Below are positions 51,170 through 58,512 of a stretch of DNA of 64,000 nt, piece by piece. The notes under the pieces were generated by a model that saw only the letters and a list, made by a program, of their open reading frames with translations, was not told where the DNA came from and made no database searches. Position 1 is the first letter of the stretch. Each line of letters starts with the position of its first letter. This stretch comes from a virus: positions 1-64,000 of the IMG/VR virus record IMGVR_UViG_3300045973_000445. One strand, 5' to 3'. The position numbers and the translations under genes are program-made.

Positions 51170-51924
51170 GTACTAAAAAATTCTATTTTAGATTTTCTTA
51201 TTATTGATGCTATGTCTGTTTTAGCTAATGCTTTACCTAATAAATTTCGAGGAAGAAATCCAGGGTGTATGAAAGCATTCTTATCGCTGAGGTCTGAAAC
51301 TCTCCGGAATGTTAGATATCCGCTCCTGTTCTCATCCTTATTCGGAACTTTAACCAAGCCCTCAAACTTTGCACTCTTGTGCGTATATGCCTGAAAGGAG
51401 CGTCCAGCAGAGTTAAACCCTGCCCTGATGCCCTTGACCTGCTGATCAGCTGGAAGCTGGGCTAGGGTGAGTGGCTTTGTGGCAGTCTTCACTATCTTAT
51501 ATACACTAACAGGCATCGCTCCAGCAAACACAGCACTCTCTCCAAGTGAATTTGGAGTATTGTGATGGAAGGGGATCGTGATAAACCATCCCTTACCATC
51601 CTTCTTCATAGTCTTCTTGGGACTCATTTGAAATCCGATCTTCTCATCAAATGCGTCCTGTCCAAGCTCAAGATTTACAGCCAGCTTACTCTGACGAGCC
51701 GTCACTCCAATAACAATAGAATTATCATCCGGACGTTCAACGTATATACCTTTCAGGTATTCATTTCTTGTGCTGTGCAGATTCTCGTTGATCTGATTTG
51801 TCCACTCATTCTCAAAACCCTCCTTGAGCCTATCCAGCAACAGGTCATGAAAGCCATTGATATCATCAGGACTCAAAGCACTAGATTCTATAAAATTTGA
51901 TGCATCTATCGAGATCTGTAACAT
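51166..51924 (-). CDS. Head-tail neck protein, 252 aa
   Basis: Not firmly recognised. A mixed protein with EWTNQINENLHSTRNEYLKGIYVERP, and a C-terminus with SDKNAFIHPGFLPRNLLGKAL, in the neck/completion region between connector and sheath. It is overlapped by both neighbouring genes. Neck or head-closure role by position. Confidence 0.6.
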   Translation of the reverse strand: MLQISIDASNFIESSALSPDDINGFHDLLLDRLKEGFENEWTNQINENLHSTRNEYLKGIYVERPDDNSIVIGVTARQSKLAVNLELGQDAFDEKIGFQMSPKKTMKKDGKGWFITIPFHHNTPNSLGESAVFAGAMPVSVYKIVKTATKPLTLAQLPADQQVKGIRAGFNSAGRSFQAYTHKSAKFEGLVKVPNKDENRSGYLTFRRVSDLSDKNAFIHPGFLPRNLLGKALAKTDIASIIRKSKIEFFST

Positions 51925-52700
51925 TACTTGTAGCTATTATCCTGTGTAACAATACCCCCGTCATAATCATTCAATCCCAAAACAACATGAGATTTCTTTA
52001 ATACAGCATTAATCGGCATATTAACTGATTCCATCTGACCGTTATTATTTACAACAGTAGCTGATCGACTGTCATGCGGAATATCTATGACATGATAAGA
52101 AGGAGCACATAAATAAGTAATTGTAACAGTATTATTAAAACCACTAGGAGGTACAAAGTTAAGCAATACTATGTACTTGTTATTTTCATCAATAGAATAA
52201 TCACTCGTACTAAGTTTAACCAAAGGCAGAGTTGATAACTCAAAGTAAAAGATATCTAGTATTTCTGTTGGCAAGTAAGTTGCAAAAACAAATAGCCGAC
52301 CATCTACAGATCGTACCCTTAGAGTTTCACTTCGTTTTGATGTTATCTCAGTAAAAGTAATACGATCCATTTCAGCCAGTCTATTTACATTCATTAGTGA
52401 AACCATTATAGTCCCCTTATTTTCCTCACTCCACTCAGTGCCGTATTTGCCTTTCTTATTGATGTTACTTATAATAGCCCTACTTTTTATAGGATTTAAA
52501 AAATTCCACCCAAATCCTCTACAATTTTGACAATCTACTCTTGCAGCACCAGACTCTCGTGTTTGGCAAGGGCACTGTCGTGCTTCTTCCAACAAAATGG
52601 AGTAACCCTGCTGCCAAAGCAAAGCATCAAAAGCCTCGTTGTTAAACGAAGCCTTCGGCTGACCTGCCAGTGGTGGGGGACTCTGAGTTCTTATTGTCAT
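51924..52700 (-). CDS. Head-closure/neck protein with Cys cluster, 258 aa
   Basis: The protein has four Cys in the pattern CPCQTRESGAARVDCQNCRGFG near residues 38-59, reminiscent of a zinc site, then a beta-rich body. It belongs to the connector/neck cluster between the capsid and tail genes. Role is inferred from order. It overlaps the GIY-YIG gene by 4 bases and ends one base from the next neck gene. Confidence 0.6.
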   Translation of the reverse strand: MTIRTQSPPPLAGQPKASFNNEAFDALLWQQGYSILLEEARQCPCQTRESGAARVDCQNCRGFGWNFLNPIKSRAIISNINKKGKYGTEWSEENKGTIMVSLMNVNRLAEMDRITFTEITSKRSETLRVRSVDGRLFVFATYLPTEILDIFYFELSTLPLVKLSTSDYSIDENNKYIVLLNFVPPSGFNNTVTITYLCAPSYHVIDIPHDSRSATVVNNNGQMESVNMPINAVLKKSHVVLGLNDYDGGIVTQDNSYK

Positions 52701-53830
52701 GCCGTAGCTAATTGTTTAATGTTCACAGATTCAACCGTTCGGTTGGGATTGTGCTTGCAGTTACCCCCATGATATCGTAACATCAGGCTTTTATTTTGAC
52801 TTTGCATACCACAATACTCACAAGTAGTATATGGTTGTTTTTTAAAAGAATCACTTTTTCTTTTACTAGATTCCATTGAATGTACACGACCTCTATTGGA
52901 TGCTCCCTTTTTTATATTTGTTTCTTTTTCCTTTTCAATTTGCTCCTGCGTAAGTACTCTATTTGGATTAAATTTACAGTTATCAAAATGAAACTGTGTG
53001 ATATTAGTCGCTCTACTTTGAAAACCACAATGAGGGCATATTCGCAATTCTCTCTGAGGAGGTATTACTCGATTAGGATTCATTTTACAATTATCAAAAT
53101 GCCAATGATACATAAATCCACTTTTTCCTAGCTTACCACAATGAGGGCAGATTAGCATAGGCCGATTATCCATCACAATTTTTATTAAATCTTTATACTC
53201 TTGTTTAGTACATGTTTCCCTATGTTTTTGATTGGATGCTTCCGTATGTGTCTTTCCTAAATTAGCTTCTCTCAAATGCTGTCTATGAATTTCCGACTTA
53301 GGTACTCCTGCTAAGGCAACACTAATATTATTACATTGTTCTTTTGTTGCTATGTGTTTTTTTCCAGCATTTCCCGATGGTATTCCTCTTCGAGTCGGAT
53401 GTCCTTTTTCTTTAATTTCTTTTGCCCGCTCAACCCCATATAATTCTACAAATGTTCCTCTATGAGCATCACCTACAGCTTTCTTTATCTTATTTTGAAC
53501 ATATACTGGTAATAAATTATAAATATCACCTCCTTTACCACCTTCATGTATATTATATCCTATTTTCTTATTACGAGCATCATGTTCTTTAATCCAAAAT
53601 ACTTCTTGTACAATCATATGTTCAAAAGAAACACAATATTCTATTACTTCTCGTTTAAACATATCAACACCATACTTATCTACAGCATTATTAAAAGCTG
53701 TACCAGATCCGATGTAACCATCATTTAATTTTTTAGTTTTTCGTCTACCTACATAAATCTTACCATTCACAAGATTTGTAGTCTTGTAAATTAAATAAAA
53801 CCAACCATCATATTTTGTTCGGATCATCAT
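52697..53830 (-). CDS. GIY-YIG homing endonuclease with zinc fingers, 377 aa
   Basis: The N-terminal domain (FYLIYKTTNLVNGKIYVGRRKT ... GYIGSG) is closely related to the enzyme at 50285. A middle region has HRGTFVE...GHPTRRGIPSGNAGKK and SEIHRQHLREANLGKTH, a NUMOD3-like HxxLREANLGKTHT repeat. C-terminal zinc fingers are CPHCGKLG, CPHCGFQ and CEYCGMQ, each with H-F/H-DNC or HGGNC. A TTTGTATCATA motif lies 4 bases before the ATG, as in the forward module, so it seems to have its own promoter. It stands between two connector genes. Confidence 0.92.
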   Translation of the reverse strand: MMIRTKYDGWFYLIYKTTNLVNGKIYVGRRKTKKLNDGYIGSGTAFNNAVDKYGVDMFKREVIEYCVSFEHMIVQEVFWIKEHDARNKKIGYNIHEGGKGGDIYNLLPVYVQNKIKKAVGDAHRGTFVELYGVERAKEIKEKGHPTRRGIPSGNAGKKHIATKEQCNNISVALAGVPKSEIHRQHLREANLGKTHTEASNQKHRETCTKQEYKDLIKIVMDNRPMLICPHCGKLGKSGFMYHWHFDNCKMNPNRVIPPQRELRICPHCGFQSRATNITQFHFDNCKFNPNRVLTQEQIEKEKETNIKKGASNRGRVHSMESSKRKSDSFKKQPYTTCEYCGMQSQNKSLMLRYHGGNCKHNPNRTVESVNIKQLATA

Positions 53831-53834
53831 AGAC

Positions 53835-53845
53835 TATGATACAAA
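53835..53845 (-). promoter_or_regulatory. TTTGTATCATA putative promoter of the GIY-YIG gene
   Basis: On the minus strand, TTTGTATCATA ends 4 bases before the ATG at 53830. It is the minus-strand counterpart of the motif at 15108. Confidence 0.6.
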
Positions 53846-53852
53846 TAATAAT

Positions 53853-54644
53853 TTAGAGAACAGCAAAGTTTACTCCAGTGTATGTTATTTTTAATCTCAA
53901 CAAAGTATCTTTTATATCCTGTAGGTACTGTGATATTCTACCTGAAAAAGCACCACCCTTTGCACTAATTACAGTATTAATACTCTGACTAAGTCCGTCT
54001 ATACTTAGGCTACTACCCGAAAGTCCAGGAGGAAGAACAACATCACCATAAATACTTAGTATTTGTACGGCTGCCAATTTACCAACAATATCTACTAATT
54101 CCATTGGCATTTTTTGTGGAGTCCATCCAGTAAGATATTGTACCGACCAATATTGAGGCACAATATTTAATGAACGTAGCCCTAATTGTGACATTAACCC
54201 CATAAGAATTAGAGATGTTGCACCTGTAGCCGATCCAGATGGTATTAAGCTGATTCTCCTCATTGCCCACTCATCTGAACTTTCATAACATGATAGCCAT
54301 GATTGGGGATAGCGAATCTGCTCTACATTATTTATTTTACCTAAAAGGGTTACTGGCTTAACTACTGGAAAAGACGAGGAAAGTAAAGGAAGATTGTTAA
54401 GGTAATCATCCCGAAAGTACGTCAACGTTTCACTAAACAATTGACGTACTATCTTAATTGCCAGAAACTTCTCTATCTCACTCTGAGCACTTTTAATCTT
54501 CTGTTCCCACACGTATGTAGGTATTTCCGATCCGTCTCGTGCCTTCGGGTTTATTCCATAGAGATAAAGTTCCTTAAGTTCCGTAGGACTTAAAACAGCA
54601 CCTGTGTTCTTTTTATATTTTATGCTATAGGTTAATGAGCTCAT
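53853..54644 (-). CDS. Head-tail connector protein, 263 aa
   Basis: An alpha-helical protein (EWEQKIKSAQSEIEKFLAIKIVRQL-like N-terminal helices) with a middle segment FPVVKPVTLLGKINNVEQIRYP and GDVVLPPGLSGSSLSID at the end. It is at the connector position downstream of the major capsid and decoration-type genes. Adaptor-type (gp6/gp15-like) role by position and helical content. Confidence 0.65.
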   Translation of the reverse strand: MSSLTYSIKYKKNTGAVLSPTELKELYLYGINPKARDGSEIPTYVWEQKIKSAQSEIEKFLAIKIVRQLFSETLTYFRDDYLNNLPLLSSSFPVVKPVTLLGKINNVEQIRYPQSWLSCYESSDEWAMRRISLIPSGSATGATSLILMGLMSQLGLRSLNIVPQYWSVQYLTGWTPQKMPMELVDIVGKLAAVQILSIYGDVVLPPGLSGSSLSIDGLSQSINTVISAKGGAFSGRISQYLQDIKDTLLRLKITYTGVNFAVL

Positions 54645-55238
54645 TTAAGCATTTGTCTTTTCTACAAGATACTCGACCAGTTTTGCTTTGTTCAGTTTAC
54701 TATATTCCTCAATCGGAAGATTCAGCTCCACTGCAAATGCCTGAAGCTCCTTGACAGTCTTAGCTTCCAGCTTAGCCGTCAAAGCTGCTAAATCCGCCTC
54801 GATCTTCTCTTCTGCGGATAGCTCTTTGACTTCCTCTTTAGGAGCATCCTCGGCTGGCTTTCCAGCCAACTGTGCCTTCAATCCTTTGATCTCAGTCATC
54901 AGCTCATCGCACTTGTCTCTCCACATCTTCTCACCATTCTTGGCTACATCAGCTGAAGCCTTATGATCCCCAACTAAGCGATTAGCTTTCTGAAGGGATA
55001 TCTTCAACTCGGCTACGGTTTCATTATCTTTTCCGGATGTCGTAGGCACTGAGCGAACCATCGCTGGCTTTGGAACCTGTCCAGCAGGATATATCAGACC
55101 TTTGTATTTTTCAATCAGGTCTTCCCCATCCTCTTCGCTGACCTCAGCGATGCCCTTACTGTCGTAAGTAACTACAATACTACCCGAATATTTAACTGGA
55201 TGTCCAGCATGTGAAGGAACTGTTGTTTCAATTTTCAT
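54645..55238 (-). CDS. Head-associated protein with C-terminal SAP/Rho-N-like domain, 197 aa
   Basis: A beta N-terminus (VPSHAGHPVKYSGSIVVTYDS), then a coiled coil (about 70-150), and a C-terminal helix-turn-helix-type segment VKELQAFAVELNLPIEEYSKLNKAKLVEYL of SAP/Rho-N type. It is immediately downstream of the major capsid gene's terminator. It may bind DNA or decorate the head. Rho-N-like tails are known in several phage head proteins. Confidence 0.62.
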   Translation of the reverse strand: MKIETTVPSHAGHPVKYSGSIVVTYDSKGIAEVSEEDGEDLIEKYKGLIYPAGQVPKPAMVRSVPTTSGKDNETVAELKISLQKANRLVGDHKASADVAKNGEKMWRDKCDELMTEIKGLKAQLAGKPAEDAPKEEVKELSAEEKIEADLAALTAKLEAKTVKELQAFAVELNLPIEEYSKLNKAKLVEYLVEKTNA

Positions 55239-55265
55239 GACTTAACAAATTAATTATTTAATATT

Positions 55266-55297
55266 AAAAAAGGGCGAGCGTTTGTATGGCTCGCCCT
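55266..55297 (-). terminator. Rho-independent terminator after the major capsid gene
   Basis: On the minus strand a perfect 9-bp stem AGGGCGAGC/GCTCGCCCT (55297-55289 with 55279-55271) is capped by a 9-base loop and followed by six T. It lies 26 bases after the capsid stop. It would limit readthrough from the abundant capsid transcript. Confidence 0.88.
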
Positions 55298-55322
55298 GAT
55301 GACTGATTAAGGAAAGAGAAGA

Positions 55323-56843
55323 CTAAGCTGGTATTGCTTTTCCGATATTCACAATCCTGGCAATCTTCTTAGGCGCAAAGAGCACCATCGTAAGGTAAGC
55401 CAAAATCATAAATCTGAACGATGGGCTGGTTCTGGCCAGATCCATTCTCATGATCGGTGCAAGTTGTTTAAGAGCCCATACATCCAATGAGTTGTCAAGG
55501 ACGATGGTTGAGTGAGTGTTCGGGATGACCCTGTTACGGTCACGTACAGAAAGCTGAGCTGCTCCATCATAACCGGCTGCAAGTTCCGACTTGGTTATTG
55601 TTATGATCGGGTAGAACTTAGCGGAAGCGTATGCTGTAGCTGCTTTCTCTGTGCGATATATAATAAGGCACTCAGCTGCGTATGCTCCATCCACATGTGT
55701 GAAGGTCAAATCCACCGATTCTGTTGCAACAACAGCCTGAACAGCTGTATCAAGAAGAGTCATTGCAGATTCACCGTAACGGTTCTTTGCAGTTACACCG
55801 TACCAGTATGAGCCCGCCCCATCGGTAAACCGTGTCTGGGTATCAGCAGGTACTGCTGTAGTTGAGTTTGTTATCGGGTTGGTTGATAAAGGAGCAGTAG
55901 GTGCTTTAGCACTTGTTGCAGCCTCGTTGTAGGCTTTCGATACTTTATAATCAAAGAAGATGTCACTTACAACGTTGATCTTGCCAAACTGTGTCATGAT
56001 GTCGTTGACCGACTGACCCATTGTAGCTCCCTCAACACCACCCTGTTGACCAACGATGATCCTCTTGGATTCGTGGAACTGGCTGACGTAGTTTGAGAAT
56101 ACGATTGGAGGCCCTATGATGGTACTTACCATTCCGAAGTTGTCGTTTACAACGCCATGAGCAGCATCTTCAACCATCTTATCAGAAAGGATGTATCCAC
56201 GAGCATCAACAACGCTCGAATCGGCAAAATACTTGTTCAGGTTGGCTGCACTTGGAAGAGCTGCACCAGTTACGCCTGTATAATGCTGTTTGAAGATTCC
56301 ATCGAATTCGTCTTCGATCAAACGGCTGTCCGATACAGGATATGCTTTGTTGAGAGCCCTCAGAAGGAACTGAGTTTTATTTTTTACTTCCTGTGCAAGA
56401 GCATCTCCTACACCTGATCCAAGTCTTACAAGTGTAAACGGGTGGGTGACCTCACCTGATACTCCGGTATACTTGATCAGCACAGATTCCCTACGGTAGA
56501 TCGAATCAGTAAACTGAGGGGTTTCCCCTTCTTTGTTAAAGATTCCGATATTCAAACCGTAATCAACCAGCTGGTTGAATTCTTCCACGGTGTTGTATGC
56601 ATTCTGTTTCGGCAGAATCTTGTGCAACACGATGTGCTTATCCTGAGATGTTAAAATCTTCAGCATTGGTTCCAGTGATTCTGTTTTCAAAGCAGCTCCA
56701 CTTGTCAGAGTGCCGATAAGACCCTGTCCTGTGGTATCACCAGCAGACATTGCCTTAGCAAGTTCATAAATCTTATCCGGAGAATCAATACCAGGGAACA
56801 CCCCAGTCTCAAGCCCAGCGTAGTTGTATAAATCAGCGTTCAT
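55323..56843 (-). CDS. Major capsid protein, HK97-fold, with insertion domain
   Basis: The 506-residue capsid protein has the HK97-type core: NAYNTVEEFNQLVDYG at about 80, and a conserved C-terminus (WALKQLAPIMRMDLARTSPSFRFMI). Residues 30-65 are a segment (KAMSAGDTTGQGL..., SGAALKTESLEP) almost copied from the C-terminus of the upstream protease gene; cleavage of the N-terminal propeptide near here is likely. Residues about 320-430 are an extra domain with FN3/Ig-like words (YWYGVTAKNRYGES), absent from the basic HK97 subunit; it may be exposed on the capsid surface. No full-length propeptide scaffold is fused. Confidence 0.88.
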   Translation of the reverse strand: MNADLYNYAGLETGVFPGIDSPDKIYELAKAMSAGDTTGQGLIGTLTSGAALKTESLEPMLKILTSQDKHIVLHKILPKQNAYNTVEEFNQLVDYGLNIGIFNKEGETPQFTDSIYRRESVLIKYTGVSGEVTHPFTLVRLGSGVGDALAQEVKNKTQFLLRALNKAYPVSDSRLIEDEFDGIFKQHYTGVTGAALPSAANLNKYFADSSVVDARGYILSDKMVEDAAHGVVNDNFGMVSTIIGPPIVFSNYVSQFHESKRIIVGQQGGVEGATMGQSVNDIMTQFGKINVVSDIFFDYKVSKAYNEAATSAKAPTAPLSTNPITNSTTAVPADTQTRFTDGAGSYWYGVTAKNRYGESAMTLLDTAVQAVVATESVDLTFTHVDGAYAAECLIIYRTEKAATAYASAKFYPIITITKSELAAGYDGAAQLSVRDRNRVIPNTHSTIVLDNSLDVWALKQLAPIMRMDLARTSPSFRFMILAYLTMVLFAPKKIARIVNIGKAIPA

Positions 56844-56878
56844 TGTTTCGTATTATATTATTAATGTCAAAATTTTTC

Positions 56879-57592
56879 TTATTTAACCAGGCGGATGCCG
56901 AAGTTCTCAAACAAGTCCATCGCAACGGTCTGGTTTATTGTTCCACCCCCACCATTGTATCGTACGATAGAATCCTCGTAGCTTTTCTTAAGCTCAGGCT
57001 CAACGGCTTTATTCATGCCGTCTTCAAGACTCTTCAGGATCTGCTCCTTGTGAGCTGATACAGAAAGCATCTTCTTTCCACTCTCATCTTCCTGCTCGCC
57101 ACCGAGGGCTTTCTCAAAGAAGTTAGCTCCCATTGCGTTTTTGATTGCTTTATTGCCAAGAGGCATGTCCGCAATCTTCTCAACGAGGGTAGTTACAGAA
57201 TCGATAGATTTCTGAAGATCAGCAATCCTGTCCTCTGTATCGAGCGACTTCTGAATCATCTCGGTAACAGTCTTGAACTTGCTGTTCATCTCATCTGAGA
57301 GACCCTTTAGCATTTCAGAAGAAACTGCTTTTTCAGTATCCTCTTCTTTTTTCTCTTTCTCTTTGGATTCCCCAGCTTCGTGTTCTTCCTTATCTTCCTT
57401 GTCATCTTCCTTGTCATCTTCTTCCCCTTCTTTGTCTTTTTCCCACGGCTTCTCGCCCTTTAGGAACTCGACAACTTCAGGGAATGCACGAAGTTTAGAG
57501 GAGTCTTCACTCTTCATAAACTCGGCATAATCATCTGTCGACAGTAATGTCTTGAATGATTTTATGGTTTCAATAGCCTGATTGCCTGTCAT
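56879..57592 (-). CDS. Scaffolding protein, 237 aa
   Basis: A highly charged, coiled-coil protein with a long acidic/lysine stretch (about residues 50-90, KDKEGEEDDKEDD...). The C-terminal third (SVSAHKEQILKSLEDGMNKAVEPELKKSYEDSIVRYNG) may bind the capsid subunit. It lies between the prohead protease and the major capsid gene, the standard scaffold position. A GC shift is seen at the acidic region from repeats of GAC/GAA. Confidence 0.8.
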   Translation of the reverse strand: MTGNQAIETIKSFKTLLSTDDYAEFMKSEDSSKLRAFPEVVEFLKGEKPWEKDKEGEEDDKEDDKEDKEEHEAGESKEKEKKEEDTEKAVSSEMLKGLSDEMNSKFKTVTEMIQKSLDTEDRIADLQKSIDSVTTLVEKIADMPLGNKAIKNAMGANFFEKALGGEQEDESGKKMLSVSAHKEQILKSLEDGMNKAVEPELKKSYEDSIVRYNGGGGTINQTVAMDLFENFGIRLVK

Positions 57593-57631
57593 GTTTATTA
57601 ACGTTAATTATTAATTGTCAGATTTAAATAT

Positions 57632-57639
57632 CAAAATTA
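57632..57639 (-). promoter_or_regulatory. TAATTTTG box before scaffold and capsid
   Basis: On the minus strand TAATTTTG fits TAnnTTTG and lies in the 81-base gap before the scaffold ATG (57592). It would drive the scaffold-capsid group. Confidence 0.5.
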
Positions 57640-57673
57640 CACTATGATGTAGTTTAAATAATCACTACTAGGA

Positions 57674-58507
57674 TTAATTTTTTAGTTTATTATGCAACCC
57701 CTTCTGAATCGCCTTCTTTGTATCCTTTGTGAAGTTGTCCCAGTTGTCCGCAGCCCAGTTTACACTGGCTATCGGAATAGTTAAGATTTTTAAATCAGGA
57801 TCCAATGATTCTGTTTTAAGAGCTGCCCCACTTGTTAAATCCCCTACAAGCCCCTGTCCTGTTTCAGCACCAGCACTCATTGCCTTGGTAATTGTGAAGT
57901 CCTTGTTCAAAGTAAATTCACAGTCTCCCAACATCCCTTTAAAAAGATAATCCACGTTTGCAGGGATGTCATAATCAAGACTTTCCTGAACCGTACTCAT
58001 ACCTCCCTTACATATATCAGCATATGTCTGACCATTTTTTGGCATGAACGTTAATGCCATATGGGTGATCATTGCTTTAGTGATATGATTCTTGTTATGA
58101 GGATCCAATTGTAAAGGAACACCCTCAATAGACCAAGCTAACTTTCTGTCACTTCCTGATTCCTTCATGATATGCACAGTATCCCAAAGATCACGAGCCA
58201 ATGGCGACTTCTCCCACAATCTAGCTTTTACAAAAAGTTTATTGTCCTTAATCTCAGCCATTACAGGTTCTCCTACGAATGCCTTTGGTGATTTCTTTGC
58301 CCCGTGTTCGTAGTTCACAAGTCCTTTGCTTTTGAATACACTCAGCTCAAATCCACTAGGTTCTAGTGATTGCTCATCTGTATCATATGCATTAGTTGAA
58401 GCACATCCCTGAAGATACATATTTTTATATCTGTTCTCTCCTGTTTGTTCTCCTGCTTTTTCTAATCCATCTACAGGCACAAAGAAATTAAAATGTTCGT
58501 TTTTCAT
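57674..58507 (-). CDS. Prohead protease with a capsid-like C-terminal segment, 277 aa
   Basis: The protease part (HK97/XkdF-like) has NYEHGAKKSPKAFVG (His), then DRKLAWSIEGVP (Ser), and ALTFMPKNG. Residues 208-243 (KAMSAGAETGQGLVGDLTSG..., ESLDPDLKILT) match residues 30-65 of the capsid protein at 30 of 36 positions. This is followed by a short tail with SVNWAADNWDNFTKD. The likeliest role of the shared segment is a cleavage or docking site used by protease and capsid alike. Located upstream of scaffold and capsid. Confidence 0.82.
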   Translation of the reverse strand: MKNEHFNFFVPVDGLEKAGEQTGENRYKNMYLQGCASTNAYDTDEQSLEPSGFELSVFKSKGLVNYEHGAKKSPKAFVGEPVMAEIKDNKLFVKARLWEKSPLARDLWDTVHIMKESGSDRKLAWSIEGVPLQLDPHNKNHITKAMITHMALTFMPKNGQTYADICKGGMSTVQESLDYDIPANVDYLFKGMLGDCEFTLNKDFTITKAMSAGAETGQGLVGDLTSGAALKTESLDPDLKILTIPIASVNWAADNWDNFTKDTKKAIQKGLHNKLKN

Positions 58508-58512
58508 ATCTT

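Noticed and set aside
47152-58507. Portal protein among the capsid and connector genes
   Set aside because: None of the genes here shows portal-like motifs or expected length; the portal is probably right of the window, possibly next to or fused with the Nudix-AAA gene.
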